A DNA stretch of 64,000 nt from Pieris napi. Its lineage: Eukaryota > Arthropoda > Insecta > Lepidoptera > Pieridae. A program made the translations under genes and the position numbers. The notes under the pieces are model-generated. The model was not told the origin of the DNA, searched no databases, and saw only the letters and a list, made by a program, of their open reading frames with translations. The DNA is taken from positions 8,394,267 to 8,458,266 of the forward strand of contig NC_062243.1 in NCBI RefSeq assembly GCF_905475465.1, in the 5' to 3' direction. The first letter of the stretch is position 1, and each line of letters starts with the position of its first letter. Below are positions 1 through 9,800 of this stretch, one piece after another.

Positions 1-49
1 TAATTGATTTAATTTATATTATAATATAGCAACCGAACAGGACGCCAAC

Positions 50-170
50 CTGTGGTTAACTGATACTTATTGCCTCCCATGGACACTCAATACTAGAGAC
101 CTCTTGAATGCGTTTGAGGATTGCTAAGAAGCCGGTGATTAGCCTTCTGGGCCTGAAAGCGATAATCGAA
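50..170. repeat. Decayed dispersed repeat fragment
   Basis: The stretch contains a CCCATGGACACTC core followed by a GC-richer tail. The same core, in the opposite orientation, lies at 31,966-32,032 next to a MITE. This looks like the 3' part of a common dispersed element, possibly a LINE tail. Family assignment is inference. Confidence 0.3.
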
Positions 171-180
171 CGCAGAGTAG

Positions 181-1290
181 CGCATGAAAAGTGTAATATC
201 AAAATAATTTAATAATAAACTTGGTCAAATGTGAGAAATAGCTTAGAATATAATTATTGAGATTACACATATGAAACTTATTTTTTTTAACGGAATTTAT
301 AATGTTTAAAGAATTATGTTATATATTTATATTAAAAGTTAATATAATTATTTGATGAAAATTCTTTACTTAAAGCACTTACTACTACACTACACACTAC
401 TTAAAAGTTTAAAATTAACTTCATCCAAAAAGATTTTTTTTTAATTTATCGATTACTATCGATACCTGAACATCACTAAACTAAGTCGGAAAGCTTAGTG
501 ACAATGGAAGTCCGTTAGAGTATTTTATCAGTTTAGTTTTTGGTGCACTTTTTTCAGCAATCTACGTAAAATGTTTGATTAAAAGTTGTAGAATTTTTCA
601 GCTTTTCATGCGATATTTCATGCAACATTTAGATATGTAGTTAGTTCTACAGTAAATAACAAAGCCAGTATTATTTTATATTGATTGACTAGCCTCAGGC
701 ATTGATATACAAAAAACCATATCAATATATATATCAATGGCCTCAGGACACTTTTTATTTATTGAAGATTTTTTTATGTGCTGATGCAATGTATGAAATT
801 AGCTACAAATTGAAGTAAAGGGATGAATGGATGAACTATGAATCTCCGCTCTTTATTTATTAAAATATTAATTTCATGAATAACATGCTCCGACCTTATA
901 AAGCAAAATGGTTATCATGAAAGTTGCATTTACATAAAAAGTTTATGTTGGAAAGTAATTGAATTTTATATGTCAAATTCTACGTAAAAAACGATCTTAT
1001 GTATATTTAATACACACACTGTTTTTGTGGGTAGTTAAATGTTCGTTTTATTGATAGACCTAAAATCTACCTATTTGTAACATTTGCCGCTTTTTGTGGA
1101 TTACATGTTCTATATCCGGGGTTAAAATTATTAGCTAACTGGCTTAGTACGCACTTAACCGCTATCTTTCTTTCACAAATGTGTATTTCTGATGTCCATT
1201 GTACCTGACATCAAACAATATGTTCATGAGATAAAAACTTTTTTGCTATCTTTTGTTATCGGGTTTATTAATATGGGTAAAAGCCGACAA
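181..1290. other. AT-rich stretch, nothing recognised
   Basis: No open frame of useful length, no convincing exon and no clear terminal inverted repeats were seen. A short imperfect inverted repeat (ATTGATAT / ATATCAAT) lies near 700-745. Confidence 0.5.
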
Positions 1291-1440
1291 TCTAATATAT
1301 AAAATACTCGTGTCACAATGTTCGTTTCCATACTCCTCCGAAATGGCTCGACCGATTCTTATGATTTTTAATATGCATATTCAGTAAGTCTGAGAATCGG
1401 CTATAGATATCTATCTAGAATATTCTCTGTATACTAAGAT
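1291..1440 (+). mobile_element. Truncated non-autonomous Helitron, 5' end
   Basis: The element starts with TC directly after an A, followed by an AT-rich run and the CTCGTGTCAC block usual at lepidopteran Helitron 5' ends. The conserved 'GGCTCGACCGATT' segment follows near 1,345. No CTAG 3' end was found downstream, so this is a 5' remnant. The copy at 46,294-46,516 is complete and supports the assignment. Confidence 0.55.
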
Positions 1441-1959
1441 TTTTTTACCTCTTATAAATTGTTATGCCCTATTGATAAAGTCATTGCTTAAGATAGGGTA
1501 GTAATGATTTACATTCATAATATATAAACATAATACAGTCTGAAATAACATGAATCTATATACTATTAATTTAATAACTGTTGGTGTATAAAATCAACAT
1601 TTCCAACGAATTATTTATTGGCAAAGCGGTCAAAGACAAACTTTTACGTTAGTTTTGCTTATTAAATTATTATGTAGTGGTTGAAGCGTAACTGTGGTCC
1701 GTGAAATTATGCAAATGGGTCGGAACTTCGTTCAACTAAAGGGTTGGTTTAAAAGAAACGGAGTTGCCAGCGCAAAAAAGAAGAAAATGTTCTTAAAATT
1801 GTTTAAAAAGTAATCCGGTTTGAATGCAGATGCGGAGCGGTTTTTAAATATACATTTTTACGTTAGTTTTAGAAAGTCATTGAATAAAATAATTTAACGT
1901 TTGAATGATTAATTAACACATTTGAAATCCCAGAACATTCTCTATTAAACTTAAAATAA

Positions 1960-2032
1960 TGATTTTTGCTGGTAATCGAACTCATGACCTTCTGTCTAAC
2001 GCCATCTGTTAACCACTAAATTAAAGTGGCTA
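1960..2032 (-). mobile_element. tRNA-derived SINE head (A and B box remnant)
   Basis: Read on the minus strand, a TAGTGGTTAAC block resembles a polymerase III A box. About 30 bases later a GAGTTCGATTA block resembles a B box. The segment does not fold into a full tRNA with an intact acceptor stem, so a SINE head is more likely than a tRNA gene. Confidence 0.4.
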
Positions 2033-2040
2033 AATCGTTC

Positions 2041-3531
2041 ATTTTATAAGGACATTTAATTATGTCGTAATGTCGTTTCAAAGGTCCTTTAAACAAATTA
2101 AAGTCGCGTAGATTTCGTCTCTTTAAGAGAGCAATGAGCAATATTTTATATTATCAACATATCATAATAGTTTCAATTCCGGTAGACATCCAATAAATTT
2201 CATATAACGCCCATTTAATCATAATTAAAGAAAGCTATTTTTGTAATACACACACACATAAATACTTAATATACATAAGCATAAACTTTTACCATTTTAT
2301 CTGACAATAGGTTGCAATGGTGTCATGTATTAGTTGAAACCTCTCGTCGATTAATTAAGTTACTATTATAATCATGTTTAATATTAGATTTAGTTTTGAC
2401 AAGTTTATTATAAACTAACAACGATTACTGCACACTTCGAATAATATCATAATGTAATTTCGCGTTCACATTCGTTACAGAGCTTTCATTCAAATGTTTT
2501 TTTATTGAAATAACATGAGACGCGGAATAATATTTAATGAATTTATTTGAACGAACACGACTCATAAGGTGCGAAGGGAAAATAAATTAGGACATTCAAA
2601 CGTAAATATACGTTGTACGAGAAAGTCTAATTTATATACTTTGAAATATTACACTTCACTGGCAATCCTTTAAAGGAAAAGCTCATATGTCGTAAAAGGT
2701 ATATTTGTATTTTCATAACTCAATTTATCACAGAATTTTTGATGTTTGAAAAGGGCTTGGAAAATTGGAAAATTTTAATGAAATCATGCTTGAACTAAAC
2801 TTTATTCATGAGTTTATATGATCAGAATAATATTTTACGTAGGTTTTTATTGTATGTCTACAACTACTGTCTTTTAAATCAGCTTGACTGAATTTATGCA
2901 GATAAAATATTTTACACAACTTAACTATAAAAATCAATTAATCTAATATACAACATGCATTAAAGTGCAGTCGTTGCAGCGCATAAAACTTATCAAATTA
3001 TGTTACGTCCCTTGAATTTTCTCATGAGACACATTTTAAAAGTCTAAAGCGTTGTTAAGAGGTTTAAAAAAGTTCCATTATATAATATTAAAAAAACAAA
3101 CTTATAATTACTTGTAATGACTAATACTCGTAGTAGGCGGGGATTTCAGGATTTACTACAGCGTGGCAGATTAATATACAGGGTGATACCTTGTACCCGG
3201 GCACCATTTATATGGCATTAAAAAAATTGAAAATCTATAGCCGCTCCCCCCACCGATGATCTTTTTACTATCTACGCTTCGCAACTCAATAGGTCTCTAA
3301 GGCGCTCGAGTAAATCCAGATTTAGCAACGTGGGCTCCCCTACTATAATATGTTGTAGATATATATCATTTAGCTATTTTTATATAAACAAAATTTCATA
3401 ATAATTTAAAGTCACTCACTTAAGGTCATATAAGGTCAAGTTTTAAAATAGCACGTTACATTGTAAGTACAATAATTTCATTAAAAAAATAGTAATACAC
3501 ATAGACAACGATCCTCTAAATAAATAGTTAT
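2041..3531. other. Long AT-rich intergenic stretch
   Basis: No exon or complete element was recognised. At about 3,174 there is an ATACAGGGTG end like those of Tc1/mariner-type MITEs (compare 23,842), followed by a GC-rich patch to about 3,350. No matching second end was found. The stretch lies just 3' of the serine protease homolog gene, and no canonical AATAAA was found on the minus strand within about 200 bases of its stop codon. Confidence 0.4.
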
Positions 3532-3858
3532 TTATGAAACAGTCGTTGATTTTGATGTGGGAGGAGTTAAAGTTGCTATCTCTGGTGATTTCTTCTTTTC
3601 ATTAAAATACGCCATTGTGCGTTTTATATTCAAAAACTTCAGTTCTTTCCCATAAACCTTAATATTATAAACTATTGACCTAACAAAGAATATGTCTAGA
3701 TAAAAGTCCACTTGTAAATAGCTCATACCGTAGCATACTGGTCTTTCGGAGGTACACCAGCGTCTAAGAAATATTTTGGGCAATTCTTTTCTTTTTGGTA
3801 TGCGATTGCGAACGTAGAACACGACGCACGAATAGTCAACGTTTGCGAATACAGTAAA
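3532..3858 (-). CDS. Serine protease homolog terminal exon 10
   Basis: A TTTTTTTTTCAG acceptor is followed by 108 codons and a stop, with the same frame open through 327 bp of AT-rich DNA. The sequence has three Cys residues (one early, then RRWC and RPVC) and a Thr/Ser/Pro-rich tail (TLTPPTSKSTTVS). It resembles no family I recognise. A GTATGAGC sequence at about 3,736 is an alternative donor that would shorten the exon. Confidence 0.6.
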   Translation of the reverse strand, partial: FTVFANVDYSCVVFYVRNRIPKRKELPKIFLRRWCTSERPVCYGMSYLQVDFYLDIFFVRSIVYNIKVYGKELKFLNIKRTMAYFNEKKKSPEIATLTPPTSKSTTVS

Positions 3859-6800
3859 CTGAAAAAAAAATATGAGTAAGGAAGAAAATAATGCATCAAA
3901 GTTAGTAAAGGTGATGATATTTTTATTTTTTTAGTAATATAAAAGTGAGTTGAGCAGTGTAGGCTTAGCGGCTTTAGCGTGCGATTCCCATCCCTGAGGT
4001 CGTAGGTTCGATCCCCGGCTGTGCACCAATGGACTTTCTTTCTATGTGCGCATTTAACATTTGCTGGAACGGTGAAGGAAAACACCGTGAGGACCGACAT
4101 GACCCAAAAAGTCGACGGCATGTGTCAGGCACTGGAGGCTGACCACCTACTTGCCTATTAGATTGAAAAATGATCATGAACGGATACAGAAATCTGAGGC
4201 CCAGACCTAGAAGTTGTAGGGCCACCGATTTATTTAATTTAATATAAAGATGACAATAAAGATTGAGATGTATATTTGTTTACGTCTATGTAAAATAATG
4301 TACCATATTATACTGACATTAATAAAGGGCAATAATTAAGTAACGAACGAATAAAATTAGGCAACGTAATGAACACGTGACAACCAAAACCTCGTCCTGA
4401 TTATGTCCTAACTGCCTGGCGATTCTGTAACTCACTTATCGAACTCACACAGCGGTTTTCGCAACGGCGGACGCTCAAATCAGTCGTGAAGCAGTCATTG
4501 TATGATTTAGCAATCTCATAAACAATAAACTACAAGCTCCCTCCTTATCAGAATAAATAAAGTGAGTTACAGAATCGCAAGGCTGTATTCATATAAAATC
4601 GATGAAAGGTTGTGAGAAACGTTAATTTCATGTGACTTATGTAAAGTTTTCCGTAACTAAGCTACCTTGCACCCTCTATAAGTAAAAAAACTACCTCGAT
4701 TCCCGATCACCTACTTACATTATAACTGACTCTGTTTTCTTTCTTGGGAATATATTGATCTATTGATGTTTTATCAGTGAACAATACAGCCTTAGTTTCT
4801 TCCGGATCACATGGTCCGAATCTTTGTATACTTGACAAACCTGGAAAATTACTACCGATAACAACAAAGTATACAAATATGCATGCCATTTTTTGCCATT
4901 ACACAGTATGCTTGATGTCTAAATCTAACGACAGATTAAACCTTAACTCACCTTACTAAAGAATAGTACTTTGCCTCAAATTTACTTTTTCCTCACTCTA
5001 ACTTTGCGAACAAATAAAGTGACGAAATATATTATTTAAATTAAACATATTTAAACTGAAGAAGGTTTCAGTATGTTTATAACAAACGCTGCTAATTTAA
5101 ACTATAAAAGTACTGGCAACCATAATAATAAATTAAAAAAAAACACTTACTTCGTCTTAACACAATATTGTTATCAGCTATTTTGGTGACAGCTGGTCGG
5201 CCGATTCTTAAGATACTGTTCCTTACCCATAAATGATATACAGTGTAGTCAATAAATCTTGATGGTGCCTTACAGCCTGGTCCCATTACACCGATACCAA
5301 CCTAAAAAATACATAATAGTCAAAAGTATAATAAAATCGACAAAAGTAATTAATGATCCATCTAATCATTCTATATGTCATACGTGAATGTGAGAAATCA
5401 GCTGATTATTTATATTGATTTCCAAAGTATTAAATAAATATTCATATATTTTTTAAATGCCGCTCGCTCGAAGGCATGACGCGTCACTAGTATTATACCT
5501 AGGTAACACGGAAAATTTTTAGAATGCTGATAGGTCACTCACACTCTTTTCTTCCTCTATCATGCGTCGTCGTCATCCTCAGTAGTCGCTGTTAATGGAT
5601 CGCGTCCCTCACGCGGATCATCATCGCTTAAGCTCGTAAAACCAATTGTAAATAGTGGCACGAGATGGGGCTTCATTAAGAAAATATGTTAATCGCAGAC
5701 AATCATAGCTTTGTTGTTGAGTAAGCCCATAACGAAAGTCATAATAAATCATTGACCGAAAATTTTCTCGCGTTAGGTTCATTTTCACGTGTAACAAGAG
5801 TTTAAGATTTGCCGCCAATTAACAAAAACAAATGACAAATGAATGCATTACCAAAGAGTTCTAAAATTGAAATTCAAAAAAGTTTTCATTAGCAATATTT
5901 CTAACTGGCCAGTTCTAAACATTTTGTGTTACCCACGTATAAACCAACAAATATTTTACTGTAAAAATCTAACCAAACTCCATTGGCCGTTTTGTCGAAC
6001 AGTCAATATTGTGCCACTACGCCATATGCACTCTTTACCGGACATCGCTCTAGCGCAAAGAACGTGACTTGGCCACATGCTGTCTATGTCTAACTGAAAG
6101 GATAGAAATTAAAATCGTATTTTATAACCTCCAAATTTAAAACACAATTCGACAAAAATAGGAAAGCGTTTTGTTACAATTACTTTATATATTTTTTGTC
6201 TGTGCTCACAAAACCGAAATAATTTTTACGCTTGTACTTGAAAACAGGTTTGGTTTATAAATTATCAACATTAACTAACCGATTTGATTTATTGACAATT
6301 TGTATATAGAACTAAATTTGAAAATATTGATTGTGTAACAAACCATGCGCAGTTTTTGTTTTTTTTAAACATCATAGTTTTGATAGGAGAAATTAAAAAA
6401 ACAAAGCATAAAGTGTAGAAACAAGTTATAAGATTAACTGTATTGTACCTCATTGTTATGATACCAAAAACCGTTATTTTAGGTAATTACCTCCGATTTA
6501 GTATAAAACTCCTGACATTCTTCCGGTTTCACGTACGCCATTTTATACACCATTATTCTCGACTTATGGCAATCTAAAAAAAATCGGCACTATTATTATT
6601 ATAATGTTTTAAACACTTATTTTAGGTTAAATATCTATTTGTACTGCGTAGTAATGTATTTCACTATGACACAGATAAATTACAAATACTTCTATTTGTT
6701 ATGCGTTATTAAAAAAAACAATGAAATATGTAAACTGTCAAAGTGACACTTAAATCAAACTACATATCAAAATTCAAATTACACATACTTTTTATATAGG

Positions 6801-9800
6801 GTAAAGGGTTTTTATCTCTATTTAAACGTATCTTTAACTCGTATATCATGGAAAACTCTATTTGTATATGCGTATTAAATCCAAAACTAATTACAAAAAA
6901 TGTATGTTTATAATACAGATTACATTCAGCACTTATGATCTATAAAACATTTCCCCCTAAATAATAAATTAGAGCAGCACAAATAGAGCTTCATTAAAAA
7001 TGATATATTATATGATTAAAAGCGCAGTATGAACAAAATTAGGTGCGAAATTACCATTTGAGAGTGTCATGGCGTAGAACTGTGCATTATTTAACGCGAC
7101 CGGCGGCGCGCATATTGGTCGAAATCCTGTGAATTAAACGCATAATTTGCATTAAATAGCATTACGTACATTAATTTTGTTGGCTTTACACTCTATTTCA
7201 GCTGTTTTAATGTTATTCGATGAGTTGCAATGTTTGTTGGAGAAAACGGAAGTGAACGGGTATCGTGATATTAAAGATATTCTGTTATTAGAAACAGCGC
7301 TTTATATTAAATTTAATATTATAATATACTGAGGAATATAAATCTTGAAAGAAAAATACATGAAATCTCTCAAGTTCAATAAGAAATTATAGGATAATAA
7401 GAAAAATATATTTCAGTTTTGGATTATTAATTCATTGAACCGTAATGACTTCTCTTTATGGGTGAAAAAATAAAATAACGTTGATAAATAATATTATTTG
7501 AACATTAATTAGTGAAAGGGAAATTCTTTTGCAATAGAAAAAATTTTTTTTAGACATAATAAAAGAAGGGTGTCTATTTAAAGAGAGAGCACTAGGATTC
7601 CCTGGATCGTGGGCAGCCATATATAATATGTCTCTTATATTTGACATAGTAATGATGTTGTAAAATGATTTTAAGTACTTGGCGTAATATATTATTTTTT
7701 AATTTAATTTAATAATTAAACTACTGTTGAATCAGATTATTAGTGAATGTAAAAAGTGGTTAAAGATGAAAGGTTCTCTGTAAGAGAAAAAGTGTTGGGC
7801 GAAGAAAGTGTTTTTTGGGTAGGTACCTTATTATATGTAGGTTTGCGTTGTGTGTGTGGTGTGGTCGGTGTTTGTTTCCAAAAAAATCGGTATATTGCCA
7901 TTAAGTATAGTTTTCTAACCGTTAGAAGTTTTGTTCATCAATCATTCATCGTACAATTTTGAAGTTCGGTAGGGCAAACGTTTCATATAGGATATCTTAG
8001 GAATGGCGCGTTGGGCTCGCTCAATTATCCGCTTCACCCCATACCGACATGCAGTAAGATAATATCTGCTGGCATATTGCAATATACACTATCATGATTG
8101 TATGTGGATCGGAAGGTTTACTAAGGCGTTTGAATATTATATGTTTGCGAACTCAAGAACTGATGTAGTTTATTTGAGGACCGAAATAAAGCCTCATCAA
8201 TTATTAATCCCAGGTACTTTTGTGTTAGTAGTTGTATAGAAAGGTAATAATTTTTTAACAACAGTATTTACCTACTCATAAAAGCGGTGCTAGATTAGTG
8301 GTTCAGTATGTGATGTGCGCAAACGCTTGTACGTATGGTGAACCGTATAAATCACGTATTGTACCCTAAAATGTCAAAACACTATAATACAATAAGATTA
8401 TTCAGGTCATTATCTGGTAACATCATTTACCTGCCAATTTACGATTAAAGGCCAATTGTATGATGGTTGGTGCACTGAAGGTAGACTTAGCATAGTCTGG
8501 ATGAAACGAATAATTGATTACCCGAAATGCTGGACCGCTGCAGTTTGTACCCAGTATGACTCGTGAGCGCGATCTGTGATCAATATTTAAATTTGTGAAT
8601 GAATGTATTTTACAAGTTAAGATATTGTTGCTGTTACAAATATTATGTGGTGTTTATCTAAAAAACAATGGCGGCGAATGAAATGCGTGTGCACTAAGAG
8701 GTGGTTTATTTCCAACTGACTACATAACCTATATTCTATGCGCTTTTATCTACTTAACTCGTATGTAATATACACAATGATGCCACAGTATATTAATGGA
8801 AATTCGTTATATTTAGTTTGTTACCTCAACAGTCATGTAACAATGAACAAAGCCATGTTTAAATGTGGCTAAAAATTTCGGCAATATCTAAGTATTGTAT
8901 TTTTAGTTCATCATTTCCGTAGGAACATTGCTACTTTTTTGTCATCGCTTATTTTGCAATGATCAAATAGATGTATTCAAAGACAATAGTGTGTGTCACC
9001 TGAAATCGATCTTAGGCACTTTGTCTATGTCCATCGCGGGTCCGACAGCCATTTGTTTTGACACCAACACCACTGCTATCGATAGTAATTTGTCACCTGT
9101 AAATACGTAACTAACATAACATGATATGTTAAAAATGAATTTTTATTTGTGATTAAAACTTTATAAATTTCTCATTGCTTTCTTTAAATTTATTCAAGCG
9201 CATTAATATAATTTTTTACGTTATTTCATCTATATGAAAAGACATAATGTGCTACGCCAAATCGCAGATATAACACTAAGTTTTTTTTAAATAAAAGCCT
9301 AAACTATCGACACGAATGGGCAGCTCCGTGACTGAGAATCTAACAGCACGGGACTGCCTATTCTCCCCTTTCCGAGAGAGGGACTTTATTAACTTAAGCT
9401 AGGCCTGATGTGTTTTTCTCTCCGGCCAGGCCTGGGCGTCGAATACTCCGGACATATCTTCATGAATAATCAGCGAAATGGAGACTGCTGGCCGGCGGGA
9501 CCCGCGTCAGTGCGAATAGCACATCTTAGTGACATTTTAAATAATTCAGTGGCAGAAATTTTCCTACTCCCTATGTTCGTGCAACATCTTACATTTTTAT
9601 GAATGCCGCTGTTTCGCCCCCCAAGCGATCGGGTTTTAAAACTAAGATTTATAAGCTATTATGTTTAAAATCAAACCTTAAGCCGATGAAATATCATATG
9701 TAAATTAATAAATTGAATAATGAATGTGCGCATGGTACGGGTGACAGTTTCAGTAACGTTTCGTGTCACTCTTCAAATGTGCCGCGATTTTCAAATTATG

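Noticed and set aside
1960..2032. Functional tRNA gene
   Set aside because: A- and B-box-like blocks are present, but no paired acceptor stem or convincing anticodon arm; a SINE head explains them.
3723..4225. ORFs overlapping the SINE in intron 9
   Set aside because: They read through SINE sequence and the antisense frame; the true exon is 3,532-3,858 in another frame.
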